This document shows, one piece after another, positions 47,395 through 56,737 of a DNA stretch of 64,000 bases; position 1 is the first letter of the stretch, and each line of letters starts with the position of its first letter. A program made the translations under genes and the position numbers. The notes under the pieces are model-generated. The model was not told the DNA's origin. It ran no database searches and saw nothing but the letters and a program-made list of their open reading frames with translations. This DNA comes from Granulicella arctica (GTDB taxonomy: Bacteria > Acidobacteriota > Terriglobia > Terriglobales > Acidobacteriaceae), in NCBI RefSeq assembly GCF_013410065.1, contig NZ_JACCCW010000002.1:930001-994000 (forward strand), in the 5' to 3' direction.

Positions 47395-48137
47395 ACGGAA
47401 CGATTGCGATCATCGCGGCGCTTCCGGGCGAGTTGAAGCCACTCGTGTCCCCTCCACGGGGCGAGCGATGGCAACGACTGAAGGCAGGCAAAGGAACGGT
47501 ATTGTGGGAGCGGCGGCACGCCAGGGGGCGCTGGATCGCCGGCTGTTCAGGTATGGGAGGGAGCCGTGCCGTGATCGCACTCCGCGAGATGGAACGCTAC
47601 GCGAAGTTCGATGCGATCTGCTCGATTGGATGGGCGGGTGCGCTGGACCCGACGATCAGTGCCGCCTCGGTCTGGCACGTCGCTCGCGTGATCGATACGC
47701 AGACAGGGGAGCGATTCTCCACGGCAGAGGCGAACGGACACACCGATACATGGCCGGTACTAGCGACGACAGACCGCGTGGCGGATGCTACCGAGAAAGC
47801 ACGCCTGGCAGCGAGTTACGGTGCACGCCTTGTAGATATGGAGTCAGCGACACTGGCCCGTATCGCGCAGGGACGGGGAATACCGTTCTATTGCCTCAAG
47901 GCGGTCTCTGACGATGCAGACGCAAAGCTGCCGGACCTCAATCCCTTTATCATGACGAATGGGCAGATGCGGCTCATGCCATTTCTGGCGCATGTGGCGA
48001 TGAGACCGAACTCGTGGCGGGGCTTGGTAAAGCTGGGAAAGTACAGCGCGATGTCGGCAAGGCACCTGGCAGAGGCAATCAGAATCTGGCTCGATAGCAA
48101 CACTTTAGAGCCTGTAACACACGAGGAGAGAGACTGA
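47391..48137 (+). CDS. hpnG: Adenosylhopane nucleosidase HpnG
   Basis: This 248-aa phosphorylase/nucleosidase-superfamily protein removes adenine from adenosylhopane to give ribosylhopane. It shows the superfamily's IIAALPGELKPL start, CSGMGGSRA, SIGWAGAL and the VDMESATLARIA block with the conserved Glu. The ATGA overlap with hpnA gives translational coupling. The assignment rests on family plus context. Confidence 0.88.
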   Translation: MNGTIAIIAALPGELKPLVSPPRGERWQRLKAGKGTVLWERRHARGRWIAGCSGMGGSRAVIALREMERYAKFDAICSIGWAGALDPTISAASVWHVARVIDTQTGERFSTAEANGHTDTWPVLATTDRVADATEKARLAASYGARLVDMESATLARIAQGRGIPFYCLKAVSDDADAKLPDLNPFIMTNGQMRLMPFLAHVAMRPNSWRGLVKLGKYSAMSARHLAEAIRIWLDSNTLEPVTHEERD

Positions 48138-48142
48138 ACAGC

Positions 48143-49219
48143 ATGGGAGAAAGAGTGCCTGAGACGATGCGCGCTGCTGTTTACCGCGGTATCAACGATG
48201 TTCGCGTAGAGACGATTCCGGTTCCAAAAATCGGCCCCGGCGAAGTGTTGATGAAGATCCACACCTGCGGCATCTGCGGAACCGACCTGAAGAAAATCCA
48301 TTCCGGCTCCCACTCTGCACCCCGCGTCTTCGGGCATGAGATGTCCGGAACGATTGCAGCGATCGGCGAAGATGTCACCGGCTTCGCCATCGGTGATCGC
48401 GTAATGGCGTATCACCATATTCCCTGTGGCAACTGCTACTACTGCCGCAAGCAAACCTTCGCTCAGTGCGAGGAGTACAAAAAAGTCGGCTGCACCGCAG
48501 GCTTTGAACCCTCAGGCGGTGGCTTCGCCGAGTACATCCGCGTGATGGACTGGATCGTGCGCGGTGGTCTCGTCAAAATCCCTGATGGAATTCCGTTCGA
48601 GCAGGCAGCCTTTATCGAGCCGACGAACACCTGCTACAAGGCGATCGAGATGCTCAAGCTCCAGCCGGATGAGACGGTGCTAGTCATCGGACAAGGACCG
48701 ATCGGCATTCTCCTGGCAGCTCTCGCCCGCAGGACTGGAGCCACGGTGCTCACGAGCGACCTGTACCCCGAGCGCCACGCAGTCGCGGCCAAGTTCGGGC
48801 TGGAGCATCCACTCGATGCCGCAGGCGATGTCGTTGCCGCAGCAAAGGTAGCGACTGAAGGACGCGGAGCTGATGTAGCTCTACTAGCGGTTGGAGGCAA
48901 CGCACTGATCCAGATCGCGATGGCTGCGGTTCGCCCTGGCGGTCGTGTGATGCTCTTTGCCGCAACCCAGCATGGAGAGGCCCCTTTCGATCCAGCCGCT
49001 GTCTGCATGGATGAAAAGACCTTGATGGGCTCCTACAGCTCCTCACTCGCCGTCAACGACGAGGTAGCGCAGTTGATCTTCGACGGCTATGCCAACGGAT
49101 TCGATCTGACACAACTCATCTCGCACCGTTTTTCGCTGGAGCAAGCAGTAGAGGCGATCGAACTAGCATCCAATCCGCAGCCAGGGTCGATGAAGATCGT
49201 CATTCAGCCAGGGCTTTAG
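48143..49219 (+). CDS. Zinc-dependent medium-chain dehydrogenase
   Basis: This 358-aa MDR-family enzyme has the catalytic-zinc residues in CGICGTDLKKIHSG and GHEMSG, the structural-zinc cysteines in CGNCYYCRK plus the following Cys, and a Rossmann glycine motif VIGQGPIGILLA. AGGAGAGAG lies before ATG 48143. It follows hpnG by 5 bases, so it belongs to the hopanoid operon. It may act on a ribosyl or aldehyde intermediate, or be a sorbitol/threonine-type dehydrogenase; the substrate is unknown. Confidence 0.85.
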   Translation: MGERVPETMRAAVYRGINDVRVETIPVPKIGPGEVLMKIHTCGICGTDLKKIHSGSHSAPRVFGHEMSGTIAAIGEDVTGFAIGDRVMAYHHIPCGNCYYCRKQTFAQCEEYKKVGCTAGFEPSGGGFAEYIRVMDWIVRGGLVKIPDGIPFEQAAFIEPTNTCYKAIEMLKLQPDETVLVIGQGPIGILLAALARRTGATVLTSDLYPERHAVAAKFGLEHPLDAAGDVVAAAKVATEGRGADVALLAVGGNALIQIAMAAVRPGGRVMLFAATQHGEAPFDPAAVCMDEKTLMGSYSSSLAVNDEVAQLIFDGYANGFDLTQLISHRFSLEQAVEAIELASNPQPGSMKIVIQPGL

Positions 49220-49240
49220 CATCAAGCCTTGACTGAATCA

Positions 49241-50698
49241 CTAATCCCGAAGCCCACGCTTTTTGATCTCGACGTTAAGGCGCTTAATCTTCTGGTTAAG
49301 GGTAGACAGAGGAATCTTGAAGTACTCCGCCGCCTCAGTCTGGTTCCAGTGGCAGCGCTCTAGGCGGTCGGCGATGATGCGTCGTTCAATCTCTTCCATC
49401 AGATCAAAGAGGCTCGCATCAGGCCGATGGTCAAGGATGCTCGCCGAGTAGGTGCTACCCGTAAGCTGCGAAGGCAGCAGATCGGCGGTGATAGTCTTCG
49501 AGGTCGAGAGGACGACGCCGCGCTCCATCGAGTTCTCAAGCTCGCGGACGTTTCCAGGCCACTCATAATCCATCAGGACGCGCAGCGCATCAGGGGCAAG
49601 CGTGCGCGGCTCCATGCCATTCTCTTCGGCATAGAACTTCAGAAAGTGCGCAGCCAGCAGAGGAATGTCCTCGCGACGCGCACGCAGCGGTGGAAGCTCC
49701 AGACAAATCACATTGAGACGATAGAAGAGGTCTTCGCGGAAGCGGCCATCGCGAACGGCCTGCTGAAGATTGACATTGGTCGCAGCGATGATGCGGACGT
49801 CCACCTGAATCTCAGAGGTCCCACCGAGGTGCATGAAGCGGCGGTCCTGCAACACGCGCAGGATCTTCGCCTGCATGTCCATCCCCATCGTGCCGATCTC
49901 GTCCAGGAAAAGTGTGCCTCCGTTTGCAACCTCGAACAGCCCCTTCTTGGAGCTGACCGCCGAAGTAAACGCACCCTTCACGTGGCCAAAGAGCGTTGAT
50001 TCGAGCAGCTCGGAAGGCACCGCGCCGGTATTGACCGGAACAAAGGGTTTATCGCGGCGAGGCGAATGCGAATGCAGAGCCTTGGCAATCAGCTCTTTGC
50101 CCGTACCGCTCTCACCCTGAATGAGCACCGTGGAACGGCTGGGAGCAACCTGTCCGATCAGGTCGAACATACGAAGCATCGGCTCACTCTTGCCTACAAT
50201 ATTTTCAAAGTTATAGCGCTGCTTCAGCGTTCGTTTAAGCTGAATAACCTCTTCTTCAGCACGATGACGTGAGATGGCCACACGGATATCGGCCAGCAAT
50301 TTTTCGTTATCCCACGGCTTCTGCGTGAAGTTCTCCGCCCCGGCGCGGATTGCATCAACGACATTGCCGACCGTCCCGTACGCCGTAATCATGATGACGG
50401 GGAGCTCCGGCTGGATCTCCTTGATGCGAGGGAGCAGATCGATGCCGCTCTCGCCTGGCAGCGCAAGATCAAGCAGCAGGAGATCATAATGATTCCGCGA
50501 AAGCAGATCGATGCCGGACGCGCCATCGACAGCCATTGAAATCTCAAAGCCTTCAAGCGTAAGAAGCGTATCGAGCGACTCCCGAATAGCCGCTTCGTCA
50601 TCAATAATTAAAATATGTGCGCCGGTGGAGTCACGCAGCGTACGGGAGGCCGATAGCTTGGGGGCTTCAACTGGTTCAGCTTCGGTGCTCTCAAGCAT
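49241..50698 (-). CDS. NtrC-family sigma-54 response regulator
   Basis: This 485-aa regulator has a receiver domain (about 25-150; HILIIDDEAAIRES, phospho-Asp in LLLLDLALPGESG, Lys in TQKPWD). The sigma-54 AAA+ domain has Walker A GESGTGKE and Walker B TLFLDEIGT, and a Fis-type HTH ends the protein (NQTEAAEYFKIPLSTLNQKI). The sigma-54 contact loop reads GAFTSA instead of the consensus GAFTGA. It overlaps the kinase gene by 8 bases (50691-50698), so the pair are co-transcribed and coupled. Target genes unknown; a sigma-54-like box precedes the operon. Confidence 0.92.
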   Translation of the reverse strand: MLESTEAEPVEAPKLSASRTLRDSTGAHILIIDDEAAIRESLDTLLTLEGFEISMAVDGASGIDLLSRNHYDLLLLDLALPGESGIDLLPRIKEIQPELPVIMITAYGTVGNVVDAIRAGAENFTQKPWDNEKLLADIRVAISRHRAEEEVIQLKRTLKQRYNFENIVGKSEPMLRMFDLIGQVAPSRSTVLIQGESGTGKELIAKALHSHSPRRDKPFVPVNTGAVPSELLESTLFGHVKGAFTSAVSSKKGLFEVANGGTLFLDEIGTMGMDMQAKILRVLQDRRFMHLGGTSEIQVDVRIIAATNVNLQQAVRDGRFREDLFYRLNVICLELPPLRARREDIPLLAAHFLKFYAEENGMEPRTLAPDALRVLMDYEWPGNVRELENSMERGVVLSTSKTITADLLPSQLTGSTYSASILDHRPDASLFDLMEEIERRIIADRLERCHWNQTEAAEYFKIPLSTLNQKIKRLNVEIKKRGLRD

Positions 50699-53678
50699 GG
50701 ATCGTGGACCTCGTATTTTCTACAGATGAAGCGCTTGCAGCATCGGGACGTGCCGTCTCTTCGCGCGTGGTAAGTGTGGTGGCAGAAGGAAACTCCAATC
50801 GGAAGGTTGTGCCTGCTCCAACTTCGCTCTCGACCTGAATCTTTCCGGCATGCTCTTGCATGATCCCGTAAGTGACCGCGAGACCGAGGCCGGTCCCTTT
50901 ACGCTGCCCCTCTTGCGGTGTGGCCTTGGTCGTAAAGAAGGGGTCGTAGATGCGGTTCAGGTGCTCTTTTTCGATACCATTGCCGGAGTCTTGAATGATG
51001 ACAAAGACAAACCCTGGGCCACTTTCCGTGGCGATCTTCAGTGTCGCATTCGGCTTCCCATGCATCGCATCCTTGGCGTTCAACATCAGGTTCAGGATGA
51101 CCTGTTGCAGCTTGCCCTGATTGCCCTTGATGAACGCAAGCGCAGGATCGAAGTGCGTCTCCACATGGATCTGCGCTGTCTTGAACTGGTGCTCCAGCAA
51201 GGTCTCCGTATCGTGAAGCAACTGGTTCAAGTCGATGCTGGTGAACTCGCTTCCGCTGGTCCTTGAGAAGTTGAGCAGCCCATTGACGATCTCGGACGCA
51301 CGAAACGTCTGCTGCGTAATCTTCTCAAGGATCGGCGCCAAACGCTGGTCATCTCGCATGTGCTTGGACAGCATCTGTGTATAGCTGGAGATAACGGCAA
51401 GCGGTGTATTGACCTCATGCGCCACTCCCGCAGCCAACAGACCAATCGAGGAGAGCTTCTCCGCCTGCGTAAGCTGCACCTCGAGTTGAATACGATCCGT
51501 AATGTCATCGACAAGGACAATCCGGCCGACAGCGATCAGGTCGCGCGTAACCAGCGGCGCAATGGCGATATTGGCAATGCGAAAATCGCCGCTCGGCAGC
51601 GCAAGGCGAAACTTGTAGAGCGTATGCGTACCGTCTTCATGTCGAACATTGTTGAACTGCTCGATAAACTCCGGAGGAAACACCTCCGAGAGTGGATGAT
51701 GCAGGGCCTCCCGGCGAGGCTTCGCGTACATCTCCTCCATCGGAGCATTCCAGCTCTCGATGCGGTCTTCAAGATCGACAGCGAAGACACCGATGTTGAT
51801 GGACTCAACGATGTTCTCGTGAAACTCCTTCAGTCGTTCGAACTCGCTGATCTTCGACTCCAGCCGCTGATACAGTTGCGCATTTTGGATAGCGATGCCG
51901 ATGTATCCTGCAAGCGACTCCAGCAGCTCCATATCTTCACTGGAGAGAAAATCGCCATCATCCGTACGCCCAAGACCGATCACTGCCACCGTCCTCGTCC
52001 CGCTGCCCTCACGGTTGGCGACCCGACAGGGAAGGTAATAATTCAGGTCCAACTTGCCGGCTGTCTTGCGCTGATCCTCGGGCAGGCGCAGCACCTGTTG
52101 AGGATTCTCAAGGAAGATATGGTTGTTCGCGTCCGGCGCATCGAAGTCGAGAAAGCGCACATCCAGCGCCTGCAACTCTGCCGCTGGTAAGTTCGTCAGG
52201 CCATGAGAGGCTGCAAGATGAAAGCTTCGACTGCGTCTTTGACCATCAGCCTCCTCGGCAAGAAACACAGCTACACGCGTAACCAGCAACGTCTGAGGGA
52301 GCCGCTCGACGATGGAATCGAGCAGAGCACGCAAGTCTGTCTGTGAGTTAATACCGCGGCCGAACTCGACCAAAGTCTCGCGATAGTCGAAGCGTTTCTG
52401 ATCGAAGATGCGATCGAGCCGGCCTTGAATAGCCCTCTTAACAGGATCGAAGATGAGGCAAGCGATCACGATCGCGCCAAGCAGGCCCCAAACGCCGAGA
52501 TCTTTGAGACGGGTGTGCACGAGCTCAGCGCTAAAGGCGACGATGGCAAAGTAGAGGCCAACAACAGCCGCAGTCGCCAGCGTGTAGGTCACACCGCGCT
52601 TGAAGATCAGATCAACGTCCATCAACCGATAGCGGACGATAGCCCAACTGAAGGTCAGCGGAAGGAAGACCAGAGACAGTCCCGCAAACTTCGTGACCAG
52701 AGCCGGAACCGCCATGTCGAAGACAAAAGGCAGAACATAGAAGACCGTGAAGGGAACTACTGCAAGAAGCGTTCCCCGTGTCAGCCACTTAAGCTGCTGC
52801 CGCTCAAGCGGCGACTCCGCCGAGCGATATCGAAACAGGAAGACAATCGCCGCCAGCACATAGTAAAGAGCTAGATAGGCATACGCAGTCTGGTCAAGGC
52901 GATGTTTGAGAATCTCCGTCGCCGACCAGAGCTTGATCGCAGTCGCCTGGACCGCGATCAGAATCAATCCGGGAGCATAGAGAAAAACGACCAGGGCACG
53001 GCGGCGCGTGAGATTGCGACGACGATTGGCAAAGTTGTCCGAAAAACTAACCGCAAAATGGAGGAAAAGAGCTGGCTGAATCGCAGTCGCAACGATGTTC
53101 GACCAGTAAATACACCAGTCGAATGTGTCGAAGACGCCCGTATATCGGAAGGCATACAGAACGAACGAGACTAGGCAGAAGACAAAGAAATGTGTGGATT
53201 TTGGAGCAGTCCAACGCCGGAAGAGCACATAAAGCCCGATCAACAGGTAGACCAGGGCAATCAAGCGGGTAACCTGATGGTTGCTCCGGTCCGCTGGCTC
53301 AAGAATCACGTTGAAGTCCAGCTTCGGAGTAAAGAGAGTGCCTTGCGGGGTCACGATTGGTCTGACAATCGAGTAGCTCGCTCGCCCCCAGCTCCCCGTA
53401 CGGAAGATCGCACGCACAAGCGGATCAAGCCGCAGTGTGGGATGGTCGTTGACCGACTCAAGAATATCCCCGGCCCGGATTCCCGCGCGGCTTCCCGGCG
53501 TATCGGCAGGCACCCGCTCAGCCCGCAGGCCGCCCTGCGCTTCAACCCACCAGATCCCGTCCGTCGGGGTGTCGATGGTGTTCTCCTGCGCAATGTTGAA
53601 ACCCGCCAACAGGCACACCGCCAGGGTCGCAAGTGCGAGTCCGATAGCGAGAATACGAGTTTGGAAGGCGTTTTTCAT
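50691..53678 (-). CDS. PDZ-GAF-PAS sensor histidine kinase
   Basis: This 995-aa membrane kinase partners the NtrC-type regulator. Domains in order: an N-terminal helix (ILAIGLALATLAVCLLAGF), an extracytoplasmic PDZ-like domain (about 35-110; RAGIRAGDILESVNDHP), a multi-helix membrane region (about 130-365), a GAF domain (about 440-600), PAS (about 625-740), HisKA with phospho-His in GLLAAGVAHEVNTPLAVIS, and HATPase (NLMLNAKDAM, DSGNGIEKE, GTGLGLAVTYGIM). A PDZ sensor suggests it reads peptides or misfolded envelope proteins; the ligand is unknown. Confidence 0.9.
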   Translation of the reverse strand: MKNAFQTRILAIGLALATLAVCLLAGFNIAQENTIDTPTDGIWWVEAQGGLRAERVPADTPGSRAGIRAGDILESVNDHPTLRLDPLVRAIFRTGSWGRASYSIVRPIVTPQGTLFTPKLDFNVILEPADRSNHQVTRLIALVYLLIGLYVLFRRWTAPKSTHFFVFCLVSFVLYAFRYTGVFDTFDWCIYWSNIVATAIQPALFLHFAVSFSDNFANRRRNLTRRRALVVFLYAPGLILIAVQATAIKLWSATEILKHRLDQTAYAYLALYYVLAAIVFLFRYRSAESPLERQQLKWLTRGTLLAVVPFTVFYVLPFVFDMAVPALVTKFAGLSLVFLPLTFSWAIVRYRLMDVDLIFKRGVTYTLATAAVVGLYFAIVAFSAELVHTRLKDLGVWGLLGAIVIACLIFDPVKRAIQGRLDRIFDQKRFDYRETLVEFGRGINSQTDLRALLDSIVERLPQTLLVTRVAVFLAEEADGQRRSRSFHLAASHGLTNLPAAELQALDVRFLDFDAPDANNHIFLENPQQVLRLPEDQRKTAGKLDLNYYLPCRVANREGSGTRTVAVIGLGRTDDGDFLSSEDMELLESLAGYIGIAIQNAQLYQRLESKISEFERLKEFHENIVESINIGVFAVDLEDRIESWNAPMEEMYAKPRREALHHPLSEVFPPEFIEQFNNVRHEDGTHTLYKFRLALPSGDFRIANIAIAPLVTRDLIAVGRIVLVDDITDRIQLEVQLTQAEKLSSIGLLAAGVAHEVNTPLAVISSYTQMLSKHMRDDQRLAPILEKITQQTFRASEIVNGLLNFSRTSGSEFTSIDLNQLLHDTETLLEHQFKTAQIHVETHFDPALAFIKGNQGKLQQVILNLMLNAKDAMHGKPNATLKIATESGPGFVFVIIQDSGNGIEKEHLNRIYDPFFTTKATPQEGQRKGTGLGLAVTYGIMQEHAGKIQVESEVGAGTTFRLEFPSATTLTTREETARPDAASASSVENTRSTIHA

Positions 53679-54045
53679 GGTTGAGCGCAGTTGTTAATGC
53701 ACATCAAGTTCCAAACCGGAAAACCAACAGAATTGCTCCGATAAATTCACATGTCATAGAACAACCTACGAATAACTGTAGGGGATTCCAAATAGCGGAT
53801 GTAGCGCGAAACATGGCAAAGCAATAAACGAGACTGCACCGATTCTAGTTCTTTTCCTTTTTTCTTGACACGTAAACTTCGACGGAGACAGATTGCCCAT
53901 CCGTGCTGTTGCTCAATGCTTCACGGACAAGTAATTCTTCTAGTATTGAAATTAATACTCCTGTAACATTCAAAGAGTGCTTTGAAGTCGCTCTCCGATC
54001 CATTCCTGAGATCGAGCGGCCCAAGAAATCAGGAGAGATCAGAAC
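53679..54045. other. Divergent intergenic region, kinase / alpha-beta hydrolase
   Basis: About 370 bases, more AT-rich than its surroundings, without a credible gene. It holds the sigma-54-like box, a short CCTAC-N8-GTAGG dyad (53765-53782), and a TTGACA (53865-53870) with only a weak -10 toward the hydrolase. Confidence 0.5.
53698..53713 (-). promoter_or_regulatory. Sigma-54-like (-24/-12) promoter of the kinase operon
   Basis: On the minus strand TGGAAC-N5-GTGCA keeps the invariant GG-N10-GC spacing of sigma-54 promoters (consensus TGGCAC-N5-TTGCA, two mismatches). The -12 GC lies about 21 bases before the kinase ATG. A CCTAC-N8-GTAGG dyad about 50 bases further upstream could be an activator site. 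Confidence 0.4.
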
Positions 54046-54936
54046 GTGGTGGGTAAAATCGGTGACAGTCAGGTGGACGAGATCTTCGTCCAGGTGAACG
54101 GGATGCGTGTTCATCTCCAGCGGTCGGGCGATGGTCCTCCGTTGCTGCTGCTCCACGGCCTCGTCGGCTCCGCCCGCAACTGGCAGCAGAACATCAGCTT
54201 CCTCTCGCAACACGCCACGGTATACGCAGTCGATCTCTTCAATATGGGAGAATCCGAGCGAGTCATCGGGCTTGACGCAGGGCTGGAAGCCACAGCCGAC
54301 GGCCTAGCTGCTCTGTTGGACGCCCTTGATCTTCCCCATGCCGATGTTGCTGGACACTCTCACGGAGGCGCAGTAGCCATGATGCTGGCCGCACGGCACC
54401 CACAACGTGTCCGCAAACTGATCCTCTTCGCTCCGGCAAACCCCTTCTGCGACTTCGGGCACCAGCTCATCCGTTTCTATCAGACGCGCTTCGGTCGCTG
54501 GTTTGCCACGCTTATACCTATCCTGCCGCGCAGCCTCAAGGCCACCGCTCTCAGCCGGATGTACGGCGACCCCTCACGCGTGGTCGAAGGAACTCTCGAT
54601 GGCTACATCAACGGCCTACAGACCCCCGGCACGATTGATCACATCCTGCGCATCCTACAGAGCTGGTTTGACGACATGGTCACGCTCCGCTCGGCCCTTG
54701 CAGAACTCGCCGAAAAGCCGACACTGCTGATCTGGGGTGACCGCGACCATACCGTAGGGCTCAACTCGGCACATCGCTTGCAGCAGATCATGATGCGCTC
54801 GAAGCTGATGGTCATTCCCGGTGTCGGACACATCCCCTTCGCAGAGATGCCGGACGAGTGCAATCGTGCCATGCGCGAGTGGCTCGTCGAGCCACGGCCC
54901 GTAGCCCGGCTGACACGCCGCCACCACGCTGCCTGA
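54046..54936 (+). CDS. Alpha/beta hydrolase
   Basis: This 296-aa soluble hydrolase has a complete triad: nucleophile in AGHSHGGAVAM, Asp in IWGDRDHTV, and His in PGVGHIPFAEMP; the oxyanion HG lies in LLLHGLVGSARNW. It resembles MhpC/BphD-type and general esterase families. GTG 54046 is chosen with AGGAG at 54031-54035. It converges with the next hydrolase, stops 2 bases apart. Substrate unknown. Confidence 0.86.
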   Translation: MVGKIGDSQVDEIFVQVNGMRVHLQRSGDGPPLLLLHGLVGSARNWQQNISFLSQHATVYAVDLFNMGESERVIGLDAGLEATADGLAALLDALDLPHADVAGHSHGGAVAMMLAARHPQRVRKLILFAPANPFCDFGHQLIRFYQTRFGRWFATLIPILPRSLKATALSRMYGDPSRVVEGTLDGYINGLQTPGTIDHILRILQSWFDDMVTLRSALAELAEKPTLLIWGDRDHTVGLNSAHRLQQIMMRSKLMVIPGVGHIPFAEMPDECNRAMREWLVEPRPVARLTRRHHAA

Positions 54937-54938
54937 AG

Positions 54939-55631
54939 CTAGCTCAAACCAAACTCACTCCGCAGCCACATATCCATCTCACGACGCATAACGTCCAGCT
55001 TGGGCGCAGGCGAACCCGGCACACCCTGAAAAAAATGATCCGCACCTTCGACCCAAACCATCTGCTTGGGAGCCGGTGCCTGTTCAAGGACTGCTTCCAC
55101 CGCCGCGCGTGAACCGAACGGGTCATGATCGCCACTCAGAAAGAGCTTCGGCTCAATGCACTTCGGCAGAAAACCGTAAGTGTAATCGCGCCCGTCCGCA
55201 TGAACAGGCAGCCCCAGGCCAATCAGCCCCTTGACCCGTACATCACCACAGCAAGCCCGCAGACCAACATGTGAGCCGAAAGAAAACCCCGCAAACAAAA
55301 TCGGGCGCTTCAAATTATGCTCAAGCCAGCTTAGAGCAGCACGGACATCGTTCTGCTCCCCATGTCCGTTGTCGAAGACGCCCTCGCTCAACCCTGTACC
55401 GCGGAAATTGAACCGAAGTACCGGCAATCCTAAGGATGAAAAAACCTTCATCGCGTTATAGACGACTTTGTTATGCATGGTCCCACCAGCCGGCGGATAA
55501 GGGTGGCACACCAGCGCCGAGTACGGCGCGTCGTCGCGACCCGTGTTGAGCACGGCCTCAAGCTTGCCGTCCGGGCCATACAGGTTGTCGATAGAGCGAA
55601 TCTGCGAGGGAGTCCCATTTGGCAACGTCAT
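54939..55631 (-). CDS. Alpha/beta hydrolase (dienelactone-hydrolase/YghX-like)
   Basis: This 230-aa cytoplasmic protein belongs to the small alpha/beta hydrolases beginning with ALVCHPYPPAGGTMHNKVV and FNFRGTGLSEG. The nucleophile elbow is AGFSFGSHVG, Asp lies in LSGDHDPFG and His in EGADHFFQG. The family has broad esterase-like annotations; the physiological substrate is unknown. It is divergent from the M20 gene. Confidence 0.86.
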   Translation of the reverse strand: MTLPNGTPSQIRSIDNLYGPDGKLEAVLNTGRDDAPYSALVCHPYPPAGGTMHNKVVYNAMKVFSSLGLPVLRFNFRGTGLSEGVFDNGHGEQNDVRAALSWLEHNLKRPILFAGFSFGSHVGLRACCGDVRVKGLIGLGLPVHADGRDYTYGFLPKCIEPKLFLSGDHDPFGSRAAVEAVLEQAPAPKQMVWVEGADHFFQGVPGSPAPKLDVMRREMDMWLRSEFGLS

Positions 55632-55705
55632 CTCCTTCAGTTTACCGGCGGTCGTGCCCCGTCTGTCACGCTGTTGTGACCGAACGTCGGTTATTCTGGA
55701 CTTCC

Positions 55706-56737
55706 ATGGCTATCGACCCTCTCTCTCTTACCCGTCAGCTCGTCGACATTGAATCCACTACCTATCACGAAGGCCTGGCAGGAGCATTCCTGTATGAATT
55801 TCTCAGCGAGCAGCGTTACGCCGTCGAGCGTCAGCCCGTCCCGCAACCGCCTCCCACCACTCCCGGAGCAGGCAACGGAGAGCGCTTCAACGTCTACGCC
55901 GCACTACCCGACGTCACGCCAGACGTCGTCCTCTCGACCCACATGGACACCGTCCCACCCTTCTTCGGCTGCACCGAGGATGACGAGTTCCTCTACGGCC
56001 GCGGAACCTGCGATGCGAAGGGCATCATCGCCACCCAAATCGCCGCGGCAGATCGCCTCCGCGAGTCAGGGATCAAGGTAGGACTGCTCTTCGTCGTAGG
56101 CGAAGAGCGAGACTCCGCCGGTGCGCAAGTCGCAAACACCATGCCCAAGGGCTCTCGCTTCCTCATCAACGGAGAGCCAACGGACAACCGCCTCGCGCTC
56201 GCAACCAAAGGCGCACTCCGCGTCGAACTCCGGGCAAACGGCCGCATGGCGCACTCTGCCTACCCAGAGCTGGGCGAGTCCGCAATCGACAAGCTCCTCG
56301 AAGCCCTGCACGACGTCATGGCCCTCCCCCTGCCCATCGAGCCGGAGATCGGCCCATCCACCCTCAACGTCGGCCTCATCCAGGGCGGCCGCGCACCCAA
56401 CGTCATCGCCGACAAAGCCGAAGCGCATCTGCTCATCCGCACCGTTGGCCCCTCCGAAGAGGTCAAACAAGCCATACTCAAGGCAGTAGGCGACCGCGCC
56501 GAGGTCACCTTCTCGCTCGACCTGAGCTACATACGTATGCGCAAGATCGGCAATCTACCGACAATGGTCGCGAAGTTCGCCACCGACATCCCCACCCTCA
56601 CAAACTGGGGCGAGCCCTTTCTCCTAGGCCCCGGCAGCATCCACGTAGCCCACACCCCAAACGAGCGCATCGCTAAAAAAGAATTGCTAGAATGCGTCGA
56701 TCTCTACATCGATCTCGCAACCAGCCTCGTAAGCTAG
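55706..56737 (+). CDS. M20-family deacylase/peptidase (ArgE/DapE-like)
   Basis: This 343-aa cytosolic enzyme has the M20 metal motifs STHMDTVPPFF, GRGTCDAKGIIATQ, the VVGEERDSAG carboxylates, and C-terminal GPGSIHVAHTPNE. The dimerisation insert has HSAYPELGESAID. It likely removes an acyl group from an amino-acid derivative; ArgE- or LysK-like specificity is possible. ATG 55706 fits the family start, and the upstream open frame is non-conserved. It converges with the next minus-strand gene with a 4-base overlap. Confidence 0.88.
   Translation: MAIDPLSLTRQLVDIESTTYHEGLAGAFLYEFLSEQRYAVERQPVPQPPPTTPGAGNGERFNVYAALPDVTPDVVLSTHMDTVPPFFGCTEDDEFLYGRGTCDAKGIIATQIAAADRLRESGIKVGLLFVVGEERDSAGAQVANTMPKGSRFLINGEPTDNRLALATKGALRVELRANGRMAHSAYPELGESAIDKLLEALHDVMALPLPIEPEIGPSTLNVGLIQGGRAPNVIADKAEAHLLIRTVGPSEEVKQAILKAVGDRAEVTFSLDLSYIRMRKIGNLPTMVAKFATDIPTLTNWGEPFLLGPGSIHVAHTPNERIAKKELLECVDLYIDLATSLVS

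Noticed and set aside
53845-54213. 122-aa minus-strand frame at the kinase/hydrolase spacer
   Set aside because: Half of it is antisense to the hydrolase; the rest has no ribosome site or recognisable domain.
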